DNA of 64,000 nucleotides from Amoebidium appalachense (GCA_963693365.1 CAVNZM010000011.1:62001-126000); one strand, 5' to 3'; shown: positions 34,996-47,530, counted from the stretch's first letter. Numbers and translations are program-made. The notes: generated by a model from the sequence alone, not told the origin.

Positions 34996-35714
34996 GCATG
35001 GCACAGTAGTGATTCCGAGCACGCATACGGTGGGCCTCGGTACGTTTTTTTGGTTGCTGGCAGCCATGCACATGCATATTTTCTGTTGTGAAGTTGCTCT
35101 TAAACTTAACTTTCAATTGCATGGGGCCGGATCCGGATTCAACTTCCCACCACTCCGATCACGTGCGTCTCCTACGTACCTGCAACATCTTCTTGAATGG
35201 GCTGCAGCCTGGGGACCAATCGAACGGGGTTTCTTCAGTCCTCCGCACGGCCATCTTATGCTTTAATTTGTAACTTTAATTTTTAATTAAGATATTTGAA
35301 TCATTACTAAGGACAGAAGGACATGGGCAAACCTCATCCCAACCAAGATGTACGTACAAATCGAATAAAGCCCCACACATATCCGAGGATTGGTTTCTGT
35401 GCCTGCAGTAAACCCACAATTTGGCAGCTTTTTGTTCATCATTCACAGAATACCTACACACAGGCTGCATGATATTTCAATTACATACATAGTAACATAT
35501 GTACATACATACACATTCATACACATATGTATAGTATTACATCTATAACACAGCATATGTATCCTAGTAGTATCCAACCACCCACTAGTTCCCACCTACC
35601 CACCCACCTAACACCCATGCCCCCCCCCCCCCCCCTCTCCCCCCCAAAAAGAAAAAAAAAAAAAAAAGGAAAAAAAAAGAAAAAAGAAAAAGAAGATAGA
35701 CGAGAAAACCTTGT

Positions 35715-35746
<32 letters not shown>

Positions 35747-36087
35747 CCCCGTTGGCACATGCATTTGCAGCATACTCAACAAGACGATGCTCCTCAATAT
35801 TCCTATGTGGCACCATGCCCACCCTATTCTCTCCACCAGCACACACACAATCCATCCACATATCCATCACATCACCAACTGTCTCTGCCCCCATCCTCCC
35901 CTCCCTCAGCCACATCTCTGCCCCCACCCTATTTCATTCCGTCTCCTGCTATGACGTGTGTATGCTTTAGGCCCTCATTGCTGATCATTTGGCCGATAAT
36001 ACCGGCAGATTTCATATTCTTCAACTGCCCACACCTCCTCTCCAGCCCCGTGTCTCTGCAAGTGGCTGGCAACAAAGACACCACCAT
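34996..36087. other. Spacer after the satellite
   Basis: Mostly unique AT-richer DNA without a supported gene. Contains poly-C next to A-rich sequence (35620-35690), (CA)n (35718-35745) and a CCAAT motif near 35217. The region next to 36087 is the 3' flank of the AP2 gene. Confidence 0.5.
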
Positions 36088-36975
36088 TCATCTGCAGGTA
36101 TTTGGGTGTATTGGGGTAGCCCCGGCCACAGGTGGCCTGAAGCCATACTCCCTGGGGCTGAAGTTGGTGGGAGGCAGGGGCCCCCTTGGCTGGTCCTGCT
36201 GGGCCCACATGGCCAGGGTATCGTGGTCGTAGGCCCTGCATGCATCTATGAGGGTGGGGTAGATACCTAGGCCCCTAACCATCATCAGCACTGGCTGGGT
36301 GGCCATGTCCACCATGGTGCCGCATGTCATGGTTAGGCGCAGTGCCTGGTACATGCTGCGCCCTGATTGGTCCCTCTTCAGGGCCACACCAAGACACCTG
36401 TCCACCGTCACCTCCTCCCTAGTCAGGTAGTCACTCTCAGTCGGGTGGTTGAGATGCAGCAGTCTGTCTCTCTTGCCCACCCCACACACCCTCACGGCCT
36501 CATCTCTAACCCTAGCTGCCTCTATCTCTGTGCCATACTGGCCCAGATTATACATGGCCCCCTTGAGCTTGAGTGCTGCACGCCATGGTGGGCCCTTGTT
36601 GATTGGCAGGTAGTACACCCCCTTGTATGCCGATGATTTGATGCGCTCTGTCCTATTGGCCCACCAGTCCCGCACCCAGTTCATGTCCTCATTGGTGCGG
36701 CTGAATGGGGCCAGGCTACCCAACCTAACGCATGTAAGGTCCTGGTACTGGGCCGGCAGCATGCCCTCCTGCATCAGATAGGAGATGGCCACATCCCTGT
36801 GCCGTGCCGCCACCTCGGCACCACCAAACAGGCCCACAGGCACCCTGCCTATGGTGGCCAACCACAGCCCCACGGTGCCGTCCCACCTGACCCCCCAGTG
36901 GCTGCTAAGTGGTTCCTTGGCTGTGGCTGCGCGTAGGCCCCTTAGGAGCCAAAGGGCACGTGGGAGTGCCTGCAT
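36088..36975 (-). CDS. AP2-domain protein with two or three AP2-like units
   Basis: About 295 residues to a TGA. Residues about 24-70 (SSHWGVRWDGTVGLWLAT, then GLFGGAEVAARHRDVAI) and 113-165 (SAYKGVYYLPINKGPPWRAA, then LGQYGTEIEAARVRDEAV) both show the AP2 plan of three strands (GV-x-W) followed by a helix with EAA and a conserved R/D. Residues about 188-255 (CLGVALKRDQSGRSMYQALR, then GIYPTLIDACRAYDHDTLAM) look like a third, diverged unit. AP2 proteins bind DNA in plants, algae and apicomplexans. The ATG at 36975 sits inside a good acceptor (TCCATGCAG), so the gene may continue upstream and the first exon may be missing here. Confidence 0.8.
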   Translation of the reverse strand: MQALPRALWLLRGLRAATAKEPLSSHWGVRWDGTVGLWLATIGRVPVGLFGGAEVAARHRDVAISYLMQEGMLPAQYQDLTCVRLGSLAPFSRTNEDMNWVRDWWANRTERIKSSAYKGVYYLPINKGPPWRAALKLKGAMYNLGQYGTEIEAARVRDEAVRVCGVGKRDRLLHLNHPTESDYLTREEVTVDRCLGVALKRDQSGRSMYQALRLTMTCGTMVDMATQPVLMMVRGLGIYPTLIDACRAYDHDTLAMWAQQDQPRGPLPPTNFSPREYGFRPPVAGATPIHPNTCR

Positions 36976-37029
36976 GGACACACAGGGTCAGAATCGCAAG
37001 ATTGGCTGTGAAAAGGGAGGACGGGTACG

Positions 37030-38720
37030 GATGCCCGGGGGGGGGGGGGGGGGGGGTTATGCTTTCCAGAGGGGGTTATGACGGTAGGCCCCTCCCTGAA
37101 GTTTCAGGTGCGGAGGGAGGGAGGAAAAGGGAGCCGGGGGGGGGGGGGGGGGGGGGCACCAACATATTAGAGCTCCTTCATTGCCCCCTACATACGTAAT
37201 GATCGATGTTATCAAACAGGGGAGTGAGGGGAACCCACCGGGGCAAAAAGGGAAGGAGGGGGGGGGGGGGGGGGGGACAGAAGAGGGGAGATACGCGCAA
37301 GAGAGAAGAGAGAAAGAGGGGGTCGGGGAGAGACACAGAGAGAGAGACGTAGAGGGAGACAGACAGACAGACAGACAGACATACAGACATTCACACACAT
37401 ACACACTCATGCACACACGCGCACACACAGACGACACACACACACATCCTATTGACGAAGACTTGCACATGAATATCTCTGTGCATTGCTGGGTGGGGAG
37501 AGAGGAAATGTAAAAGAGCAGCCCCCCCCCCCCCCCAAAAAAAAAAAAAGAAGAAGAAAGAAAAAAGAAAAAAAACCCCCACACACACGCTCATACACAC
37601 AGTCATCCGCACCCACACACAAAAAGGGCCCATCACCTTCACTGAGAAACAAGGAGAGGGAAAAAACAGATCATGGAAGCAAAAGGGGTGTGTGGTGTTG
37701 GTGTTGGTGGTCTCTGTGTGTGTGTAGTTGTGTGTGTGTGTTTGGGGGGGGGGGGGGGGGGGGGGGGGGAGGGGGGGAGGAGTGTTGCTCTTACCGGGTG
37801 GCCAGTCACTGAAGGTGTTTTCTTTGGAATGTTGTGTGTTTGGCCAATTCCATGGCAGTGTGTGCCTGTGGAGGTGGGGTGAGTGCTGCATCCCCCCCCC
37901 CCCCCCCCCCTCCTCCCTCCCCCCTCCCTCCCTTCCCCCCCCCCCTCCCTCCCCCCCTCCCCCCCCCCCCCCCCCCGCCGTCCCCCGTTATTAAGCTGTG
38001 GGGATGTCTAGGTTATTAAAACTTGGCGGTGGTTGTGTGTGTTCACGGTTTGCCAATTTAGGTGGTGTAGGTGTGCAGCCATGTATGTGCTTCCTTGTGT
38101 GTATGTAAGCAGTATCCGTATGTTCCATTGCCCAGCAAGTGTGTTTGTCGATAACAAGAGCAGGGCAGCTACCCACCTCTCCTCGGGGCCCAGGCATGCA
38201 GTGGCCGGGTGTGTGCTGGCTGGCTGCTGCGTGCAGCCAATAGGAGACCCTGCCAGAAACAGCGACCCACCAGTCAGTCTAAACTGATTGTGGCAAGGCC
38301 AGGTGCTGGCCCCTAAAAGAATAAAAGCAGAAGGGCAGGAAGTGGGGTGTGGGGTGGGGTTGTGGGGGAGGGGGGTGGGGGGGGGGGGGGGTGGGAGAGC
38401 AACGAACTAAGGTAGGAGATGGTTACAGGAAAGGGGTGTGTGCATATGTGTCTCGATTTTGTTACAGGTGCCTCATTTATTGGAGTGTGAATTGCAGATG
38501 GACGGACGGTGGAGGTGTGAAAAAATGTGCCTGAAAGCATGGAAATGTGTATGTGAGTGATTGTGTGTGTTCTTGGAGTGGAGGTGGCTGCGTGGGGAGG
38601 GGGGACGGGAGGGGGGGAGGGAGGAGGAATGGTGGACGAAGGGGGCGAGGGGGGGGGGGGGGGGGGGGGGGGAAGGGGGGAGGAGAGCACTTCCGTGAGT
38701 GCAGGCCTGAGTGTGATCGG
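37030..38720. repeat. Low-complexity spacer upstream of the AP2 gene
   Basis: Poly-G at 37039-37056, 37137-37156, 37259-37276, 37743-37769, 38378-38391 and 38649-38672, a GACA-type run (37361-37381), poly-C blocks (37891-37976) and A-rich sequence (37534-37577). The proteins predicted here are homopolymers. Confidence 0.8.
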
Positions 38721-39843
38721 GTGGCGGAAAGAGAAAGCGAGCGCCAGGGAGGCAGAGTTGGATTGGCCTGGCTGTAAGTAAACTCGTAGGCAGGATGTGG
38801 AACTCGGGGAAAAAAAAGGCAGTGCGTGCTCAGAGCTGTGTCTTGATTGGGCTGCTGTGTCCCCTACAAACGGCCACACACCGGCAGACTATATGAAGGA
38901 GAATGGGGAGGGGGGTAGACATACCAGTACAGCCCGGTTGGGTTGCAGGGACGTAGGCGTTTGCTTTTCGCTCAAGCCAACCGGCCGCATTAACCTTCTA
39001 TGCAGCATCCTGGGCTGGCGAAAGGGCTGCCTGATGGGGGGAAAAGGATAGGTTGTCGTGGGGCACAAAACAGGGCTATGTTCTACGTTCTGTGTAGCTA
39101 CGCGTACGTGCGTGTAACTCTTCCCCGCTGTGTTCAGAGGGCGGTGCACTTCCCTATGATATGGCAATTGGAGGGTTTTCATTGGGGAGCCACTTTCATC
39201 CAATCCATCATGTTCGATCTAGTTTGCACCCTTCTGAGAAAGCATGCTGTGACCACGTGCCAATCACATATACGTATTTCTTTTTTCTGCATACCACTCT
39301 TCATCCCCCACACTTAGCTTTTTTTTCGCGCTTTTTTCGCACCACACACTGCCTCTTTGTTTTTTGGCGCCAACACTTTCCGCGCGCTTTTGTAAATAAA
39401 CAACGGACCGTTTTCTATTGCCTCGCCTACAAAAAGCCGTTTTTCAAAATGCTGTGGCGCTGTGCACTGCCGCTCGCGCTGGCCGCAAAAGAATGGCCGC
39501 AGCAGCTGTCGCTTACCGTCCTCTGGGTAGTATATCACCTGTCATTTCTGTCACCTCGCTTAGCTGGAGTAACAGAAGTTACAGAACTGACTTAAACTTC
39601 TTGCAGATACTTGGCCGTTCCACCCCGGTGGCTGCAGGTCATCTGTGCCCCTCCCAGGTAAAACAGCTACATACACTTGCCCAGCGCCACCGCGGGAACC
39701 TTTTGATATTTTCGTTTAAAAATTTAAATTATTACTAATCGACCCCAAATTGGCGGTTTTCCAGAAAACAACGAATTCGGAGGGGTGCTAGAAAGGAAAT
39801 AAGGTGTTCTACGTGCTCAGCGCTATCGATTTATCATTGAAAC
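38721..39843. other. Unique spacer, no gene recognised
   Basis: GC-balanced, few simple repeats, several CCAAT/ATTGG motifs (for example 38762, 38848, 39180, 39262). It may contain a promoter or short exons, but no frame is convincing. Confidence 0.4.
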
Positions 39844-42710
39844 TTTTTTTTTTCGTTTGACTGGATTTATTCAACGGAAAGATATGCAAGTATGCACGGC
39901 ATACGGAGAAGACAATAAAAACTTCACGAGTTATCCAGTAACAAGTGCATACTGAGATACCTGAACACTGTGTGAAAATCATATAAATACTCAATGTGAC
40001 GACCAACAGAATTCAACAAAAAGTCTAAAGTGTTCACATTGCCAGCTAGTGTAGCAGATACCCGCAGGGAAAGAGGTAAAACGCGACATAAAAATTCACA
40101 CCTATCAACATGCTTGCGATTAAAAAGGTCAGCACAAAAGTGGCACCAGCGGCGATGAAAACAAGAATTACAGCGCCACTGCACAACTTCCCAGGCAATA
40201 TCAACATCAGAGCACCATACAGACTTATCTACTAGGGTGGTATCCATACGTACAGCAGGAGAAATGTATCCTGCTAAAGCTCCCAAAAAGCGATAATGAT
40301 CAGTACGGTGTTTCCTAAGGAACATAACACATGCCGACTGAGTTTTACCTTTGATTTCTCTATCAGAACGAGAAAGAAACTTATACTGCGTATGGTAATC
40401 ATGCGAAAAGGCAGAAAAAACAGGAAGAGAAAAGAAAGAGGGAGTGAGATAGCGAGAGGAAGAATCAGGTGGAAAGAGGGTAGGCTGAGGACATTCAGAA
40501 GTAGCGTTGGTGAATCGGGGGGGAAGAGGGATGGAGGGAGGGGGGGGAAAGAAAGCATAAAGAGGGTGACCATCAGGTAGCCTAACTAAATGAAAACAAA
40601 AACGAAGAGACAATTCCTCCATACGACAAACAGTAGACGACAATCCAAACATACTGATTAAGGGAGGCACAAACCGAGTACGAAACAAAGTGCGTAGCGC
40701 AGTACCCTGAAAATCGTCGAACTCTTTCAGCGCCATTGCCGCCTCGCGAGGTGGGGCGCAGGCCAATAGCGGAAGTCCATATTCGAAAGTCGGCCGTAAA
40801 AAAGTTTTATAGTAGAGAAGAAGGTTCGCAGGATGGATCACAGACTCCTGTTGAAACATATTTGACACGATGTGAAGCTTACCCTTTGCACGAGTGATCC
40901 GTGCCGTGAGGAGCTTGCGGAAATCAATACCCCGTGCAGTAAAAGGAATACCCAAATAGTCATAGGTGCTCTGAACAGGAATAGGAAGGCCGGCCAATCG
41001 AAAGGAAGTGTTCTTCGAAAAAGTAGCACACTTTGCAATTCCGACTGACATGAGATTCTCGGTGCACCATTGATCCACCTGACGAATCATCTGGTGCATG
41101 ACATCTTCGGTTAAGGAACAAAGAACAATATCGTCCGCAAAAAGGAGACCCGGTACACGGCGGGTATGCAGTTGGCCAAAGGGTTCGAGGGCGCAGGCTA
41201 AATCGTCAATGAAAACGTCAAACAACAACGGACTCAGGAGGGACCCCCGGAAGAAGACCCCGGGAACGGGAAAAACCGGGTGTTAATGTTCCATTGACCG
41301 CCGCTCGTCCGCAAGTGGTATCGAACAACGCTTGCAGAAGACGGCCAAAGGGGGCTGGTAAGCCCCGCATAGCCAGCTTAATAATATGCCATAACAAACC
41401 AGTGGGTACGGTGTCGTAGGCGTTCTTAAGGTCGATGAAGACAACGTGTGGAGAGCCAGAAGTAATGGATTCATGGAGTAACAGACTGTGAGTATAACAC
41501 GAATCATTGATAGGCATGACGAAAGCCCCCTTGAAGGGAAGAAAGACGGAACACGGCGTTTAAAGAATCGTCGGTGTTAAACGCGCGAAGCATGCAACCC
41601 TCGAAGAGCCGACGAAAAACATTGGTAAGTGTGACGGGACGAAAGTCGTTAATGACCCCCTGCGATACCTTCTTACGAACGGGCGTAACGATTGTGTCAA
41701 GCCACGAATTTGGAATAAACCCGAGTTCGAAAAAAGCCGAAAAAAACTCACTAAGAAGGACAGCAAAAGGCGGGGGCGGGGGGGACTCTGCACGATTACG
41801 GGGCGGAAGCACGGGAGAAAGAACCTTGAAAAGCACGGGAGGAAGAGCATCCGGCCCGCACGCCTTGCGGGGTTTTAACGCCCGTATAGCACCAAAAACA
41901 GCCGAAGAGTTGAAATAACTATGAAAAGTGCCCGGGAACGATCGGTCCGGCTCCCAACTTGGCGGCTGGGAAAGGCCAGCGGGCGGTGATGGAACCGTGG
42001 ACACGTTAGGAAGCGAAAATAGGGAAGCATAATAGTCATCCACGGATTCAGCAACGGAGATGGAAGGAGACGGGGCATAGACTTGCACGGAAGGCCCAAA
42101 CCGACCGGCGGATTTCCAGACCGATAATGCTTCCTGTAGAGGCAACAACTGTCGTAGAGACTGCAAAACGTGAGAGAGTCTCAGCCGAACGGAAGGGTAC
42201 TCAACCGTGCCCACCATCTGCTCGCCAAGGGCAAATAGGAACTCAACAAACTCATTATAACAAACCTCCAAAAGAGCCGGGTTCCGCTGCGCACGGGCGT
42301 CGCGCACTGCGGCAAGAAAGAAGCCATGAACCGACTCATACTCCTTGACAGCGAGTAACTGGTTTAACTTGTGCTTGAAACCGCGAGATAAGAGGCGGCG
42401 GTTAGTCTGAGTAGCCCCGCCGAAGTGAACAGGGAAGGAAACCGAAAATTCTACAGGGGAATGGTCCGAACTACGCCGTAAGGAATCGGGTGGGGAAATT
42501 ACTCGAAGGGTGGAGTCCCAAAACGAGGCACCCCAGTCAGTCGCGTGGGTAGCGAAAACGCGAGGAAGACGGACAACGTGCTTTCGAAGAAGGTTGGCGA
42601 GGACACGAGCACGGTCAGAAAAAGGACGAAACTGTGAATTGAAACTTTTTTCAGAATTAAAAATTTTGAAAATTCGGTTCGCAAATGGCTGACACATTTA
42701 GAACCCCCCC
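39844..42710 (-). mobile_element. Non-LTR retrotransposon, 5'-truncated, copy 1
   Basis: Minus-strand element ending in a poly-A tail (T run at 39844-39853). It has the order of an endonuclease/reverse-transcriptase LINE: end of an APE-type endonuclease, reverse transcriptase, and a C-terminal zinc-binding segment. The N-terminal endonuclease is missing. Its 5' end lies about 25 bases from the poly-A end of copy 2, giving a head-to-tail pair. The 3' UTR has AATAAA-like and ATCCAGTCAAACG sequence shared by all three copies in this window. Confidence 0.92.
39924..42697 (-). pseudogene. Reverse transcriptase reading frame with two frameshifts
   Basis: Three overlapping frames follow each other: 42697-41504, 41517-41218, 41228-39924. 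The first has the endonuclease end (SSDHSPVEF) and the reverse transcriptase fingers (ALKPRKACGPDALP, NSWLDTIVTPVRKK, DFRPVTLTNVFRRLFE, QGGFRHA). The second has motif A (VFIDLKNAYDTVP) and RGLLPG. The third has catalytic motif C (GLLFADDIVL), thumb motifs (YDYLGI) and a C-terminal CNSCFHRRWCHFCADLF segment with a later H and C, as in LINE zinc knuckles. Catalytic residues are intact, but the frame breaks near 41510 and 41222 make it inactive unless these are sequencing errors. Confidence 0.9.
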
Positions 42711-42735
42711 AGGGGGGTCAAATTACAATCGAAAA

Positions 42736-43611
42736 TATTTTTTCTTTTGACTGGATTTATTCGACGGAAAGATATGCAAGTATGCACGGCATACTGAGAA
42801 GACAATAAAAACTTCACGAGTTAGCCAGTAACAAGTGCATACTGAGATACCTGAACACTGTGTGAAAATCATATAAATACTCAATGTGACGACCAACAGA
42901 ATTCAACAAAAAGTCTAAAGTGTTCACATTAATTGCCAGCTAGTGTAGCAGACACCCGTAGGGAAAGAGGTAAAACGCGACATAAAAACTCACACCTATC
43001 AACATGCTTGCGATTAAAAAGCTCAGCACAAAAGTGGCACCAGCGGCGATGAAAACAAGAATTACAGCGCCACTGCACAACTTCCCAGGCAATATCAACA
43101 TCAGAGCACCATACAGACTTATCTACTAGCCTAAGGGTGGTATCCATGCGTACAGCAGGAGAAATGTATCCTGCCAAAGCTCCCAAAAAACGATAATGAT
43201 CAGTACGGTGTTGCCTAAAGAACATAACACATGCCGACTGAGTGTTACCTTTGATTTCTCTATCAGAACGAGAAAGAAACTTATACTGCGTATGGTAATT
43301 ACGTATAATAACGCGAAAAGGCAGAAAAAACAGGAAGAGAAAAGAAAGAGGGAGTGAGATAGCGAGAGGAAGAATCAGGTTGAAAGAGGGTAGGCTGAGG
43401 ACATTCAGAAGTAGCGTTGGTGAATCGGGGAGGAAGAGGGATGGAGGGAGGGGGGGGAAAGAAAGCATAAAGAGGGTGACCATCAGGTAGCCTAACTAAA
43501 TGAAAACAAAAACGAAGAGACAATTCCTCCATACGACAAACAGCAGACGACAATCCAAACATACTGATTAAGTGATTAAGGGAGCTCGAGGCACAAACCG
43601 AGTACGAAACA
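42736..43611 (-). mobile_element. Non-LTR retrotransposon, 3' fragment, copy 2
   Basis: Minus-strand fragment with the same tail and the last third of the coding region as copy 1, about 95 percent alike by eye. It is truncated at about 43611, where the match to copy 1 ends at ACAAAGTG. Small insertions (near 43130, 43310 and 43570) break the frame. No complete protein. Confidence 0.9.
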
Positions 43612-43821
43612 AAGTGAAAATATCCATTAACTATCCAAATATATCCCGATAATCCCCTGGGAGGTTATGACAACCCCCGATGAGAGATGTCACACATGTA
43701 ATGACACGTTATTCCCCCTGCGCCTTGGGGAACTCGGTATCTCTTCACACAGCATTATGTAACAGCCTGAAAAGTCACTTTATTCAGTCCCACATATGTA
43801 CTAGAGCCTTATATGATGCAT

Positions 43822-43880
<59 letters not shown>

Positions 43881-44073
43881 CCCCATACATCACACACACA
43901 CATATGCATTGGCAGACACACCACTGATGACATCTCTCCGTGTCCCTCTCTCTCTACAGTTTAAATTTGTGTGCGTGTGTGAGTATGTATGTGTCATATG
44001 TGTGTGACTGTGTGTGTGTGCGTGTAACATTGTGTGTGTTGGTGGTAGTGGTGGTGGTGGTGGTGGTGGTGGT

Positions 44074-44116
<43 letters not shown>

Positions 44117-44879
44117 CTTGCACGGCCGCTTTTTATTATGATGCAGAGGAACGAGACTTTTTGTGGGGTGTGAACCTGTGACCAGCACAGGTCACACCCC
44201 AACTAGGCATCAGTTTAATCAATTAAATATATACATACTTATTAATTAATAATATATATGTACAAAAAATTAGCCAGAAAGTGCGTCCTCGCTGCAGGAC
44301 TCACCCTCGGAATCACTAGCTACATCAATAAGCACTTGATTAAATACACGCCGGTGACTCTTATACTTTTTCACTGCTTTCATTGTTTATTCGCACTTTC
44401 ATTGTTTATTCGCAAGTAACCAAGTCCCAGTATGACAGTGTCATTGCTGAGTCCAAAAAACCCAAGGGCAGCCCGGGCTCTATGGTGAAGAAGTGGATTT
44501 TTTTTTTTAAAACCTTGAAGTTCAAAATTCTCATGCAAAAAGGTCGCATTCTGTAACTTGGCAAACCCGCATGTCACATGTAAGCATTTGTGCATTAAAG
44601 GACGGGGCCATACAGGGTGTATGGCTCCATAGCTATATCTGTAACCTAATAAACGTGGTGGGCAAGGTGCACGTGTGTGCATACACGTCCAACTACAGAG
44701 CTTTGCAAGCACTCCCAGGCCGCGGGCAGCCTGGAGCGTGACCCGAATCGGTCCGGGCTGACCCGATTCGGGCCGGGTCGGGCCGGCTTGATGACGCAAT
44801 CGGGTCGGGCCGGGTCGGGTTGGAGGGGGGTCAGATTGGCGGTATTGAGCTACCACCTACTGAAGCGGTGAGGCTCCTT

Positions 44880-44924
<45 letters not shown>

Positions 44925-45300
44925 CTGCCGCCTGAAGTAGATGTATAACGTCGCACGTGCGGCAACACGCCAGTACGTGTTAGGGTTTTGAGTTAGCCAC
45001 GCCATTCGACAGGTCTCGTCAAGGGCGTTCGATCCATCCAAAAAAAATTGAAATCGGCCGGTGGGAAGTATTTTTTTTTATTTTTTATTTCTTGGAGGCC
45101 GGTAGGCTTGGGGCACCATAGCGCGGGCTTTGTGTTTGCGCTACTTGTGGAGCGCGCTGCTCCATGCCCCGCATGACGTCACAGGTCGATTAGAACGATG
45201 TGCACGTGCAAGTCGCCTGTGGCACAGGGCAGCAGGGGAACGGGCAGAGCTTCCGCAGCATTAGACAAGTAGACAAGGTCGCTTAGCAGTAGGGCGAGTG
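43612..45300. repeat. Spacer with a long poly-C and poly-G pair
   Basis: Poly-C (about 43824-43878) and GGT/poly-G (44039-44116) lie about 160 bases apart. The rest includes a duplicated TTTCATTGTTTATTCGCA (44381 and 44399), GGGTCGGGCC repeats (44745-44825) and poly-T of about 44 (44881-44924). No gene is supported. Confidence 0.7.
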
Positions 45301-45302
45301 CA

Positions 45303-45397
45303 TACAGGCATACAGGCACGCAGGCAGGTAGACAGACAGACAGACAGACAGACACACAGACAGGCGCACAGGCAGGCAGGCAGGCAGACCGACATAC

Positions 45398-45430
<33 letters not shown>
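45303..45430 (+). repeat. (CAGG/CAGA)n leader directly before the IMP3 start codon
   Basis: CAGG, CAGA and CACA tetranucleotides run without a break to the base before the ATG, ending (GGCA)n GG/ATG. If transcription starts upstream, this is the 5' UTR and sets the context of the start codon. Confidence 0.85.
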
Positions 45431-45434
<4 letters not shown>

Positions 45435-46562
45435 TGCGCAAGCTGCGGCACCACGAGCAGAAGCTGCTCAAGAAGGTCGACTTTCTGCAGTGGAAGAGCG
45501 ACAGCAACCAAAAGGAGGCCGAGATCATACGGCGCTACCACATCCACAAGCGCGACGACTACAAGAAGTACAACCGCCTGGTCGGTATGGCCCGCAGCCT
45601 TAGCTCAAAGCTGGCCGAGCTGGAGCCACAGGACCCTGTGCGCCTGGAGACCACCGACGCCCTGCTGACCAAGCTGTACAACATGGGCGTGTTGCCCACA
45701 AAGAAGAGTCTGGTCAGCTGCGAGAAGCTCACGGTGTCGGCCTTCTGCCGCCGCCGCTTACCAGTGGTCATGGTGCGCGTCAAGATGGCTGAAACGGTGC
45801 GTGTGCCTGTGCCTGCGCTGTTTTGGGGGTTATGGCTCATCGTTCCGTTTCCACACCTACACTCTGTAGTCAAGGTCTTCATATTCTTTATTCAATTTTC
45901 ACCTCAGTCCCCCCCTCCCGCACAACACGCGCGCATGTAGGGTTCTTCCGCACACCACACGAGGTTATGTACGGGCATGCAGCTAACAGCACGTGCACAA
46001 GAGACCATCACAACTGCACAACTGCACCACATAACCACAAAGCGCACACACACTCATACACAGGGTTGCACTCATGTTGTGCATCACACGAGGCGCATGA
46101 ATATGCGCTTACGTGTTTGCGCACCCATACATTTCAGACACCACATACGACTCGAACCTTGTTAAGCACCAAGACACACGAGACACGACCCCCCCCTCCT
46201 CCCCCCCCCCCCCCCCCCTCCCCACACACACACACAAACAAAAAAGACAAATCAAGAAGTTTCACAGAAGAGCACTTGCTCCCACCACGTACTGTGTGCT
46301 CACACCCCAGCAGAGCGCAACCCTAGTGCTTGCACGCACCCCCTGAGACCACCCCCCCAGTGGCCCTGCCTATTTCCTGCCCCTTTTTTGTGTCTGTGTG
46401 CTGGTGTTTGCAGGCCACTCTCTCTGCTGACCTGTGTGTGCTGCTGTTTGGTTTACACTATACAGTGTTCCACAGCCTAACCCAACCCTCCCCCTCCTCC
46501 CCCCCCCCCCCCCCCCAAAAAAAAAAAAAAAAAAAAAAAAAACCCGGTCCCTCACTTCTCCT

Positions 46563-46594
<32 letters not shown>

Positions 46595-47530
46595 CCTCCC
46601 CCCCCCCCCCCCCCCCCCCCCCCCTTGGGCCCTCCCCGAGGATGGGTTCTGCTTATGACATATACTGTGGGAATTGCTGATGTTGCATACTTGAATGTTT
46701 GCCTTTGCAGGTGTCCTGCACCATGCTTCTCATCGTGTATGCATACGTCGTACCGTGTTCCGCTTTCAACCCCCCTCCTCCCCCTCCCCTTCCCCCCCCC
46801 CCCCCCCCCCCTGGCGCCCCGCGCGTTGGCCCACATCTTTTTGCATGGAGTGTGACGTTCTCATGCACTGCCCACTACCTCCATCGCACCCAGCTTCTTT
46901 TCCCGCCTGTGTGTTGCCTGACCTGCCTTACAGGTGTCAGCCTATACAACTACCTATCCTCACCCACCCACTTCCTTCCCATCATCCCCCCCCCCCCCCC
47001 CCCTCCCCTCCCCCCTTCCTTCCGCCCAAGCCAAATCATTTTTCTCGGGTAATGTGGGTGTCTTGGGCACCCACGGTGTGGGCTTGGGGTCTGCTGATGA
47101 TGTATACTGTTCTTGTGTGCTGTGCAAACTCGACTTTGTTTTGTTTGTTTTGAATACGTACTCCGCACTCTGAAACACATTCTTACCCAGGTTTAAATGT
47201 GTAGTGTCTATTCTATACCGCAATCACCCCCCCCCCCCCCCCCCCCCCCTTCCCCCCGGAAAGGAAAGAGGCTGGACGCTATCCAAGTTGCAACCCCCCC
47301 CCCCCCCCCCCTCCCCCCAAGTAATTAACGGTGCCCCCCATGTACAGGTCAAGGAGGCCACGCAGCTGGTCGAGCAGGGCCATGTTCGGGTCGGGCCAGA
47401 GACCGTGACGGACCCGGCATTCATGGTGACCCGGGCCATGGAGGATTTTGTGACGTGGGTGGACACCAGCAAGATCAAGCGCCACGTGATGAAGTACAAC
47501 GACAGGCTGGACGACTATGACCTGCTCTAG
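45431..47530 (+). CDS. IMP3: U3 small nucleolar ribonucleoprotein IMP3, two exons
   Basis: Component of the U3 snoRNP/SSU processome in the nucleolus; with Mpp10 and IMP4 it promotes U3 pairing to pre-rRNA for 18S maturation. Exons 45431-45796 and 47348-47530 join in phase 0 to 182 residues, about the same as human IMP3 (184). The N-terminus [20 protein letters not shown] is typical. The S4-type RNA-binding domain begins near residue 108 ([20 protein letters not shown]) and spans the intron into [19 protein letters not shown]. The C-terminus [20 protein letters not shown] is the family signature. The 1.55-kb intron holds poly-C/poly-A tracts, a copy of the dispersed intronic element and further C runs before the acceptor TGTACAG. 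Confidence 0.96.
46624..46775 (+). repeat. Dispersed intronic element, copy B
   Basis: Full-length copy of about 150 bp in the IMP3 intron, sense orientation. It starts CTTGGGCCCTCCCCGAGGAT and ends TTCAACCCCCC. It differs from the other copies at scattered positions, including TTTGCAGGTGTCC where the others have TTTGCATGTGTCC. Confidence 0.85.

Noticed and set aside
34994-35266. 90-codon ORF after the satellite
   Set aside because: No domain, no splice context and overlapping alternative frames; nothing supports coding.
44380-44856. 158-codon minus-strand ORF
   Set aside because: Largely the translation of GGGTCGGGCC-type repeats; no recognisable domain.
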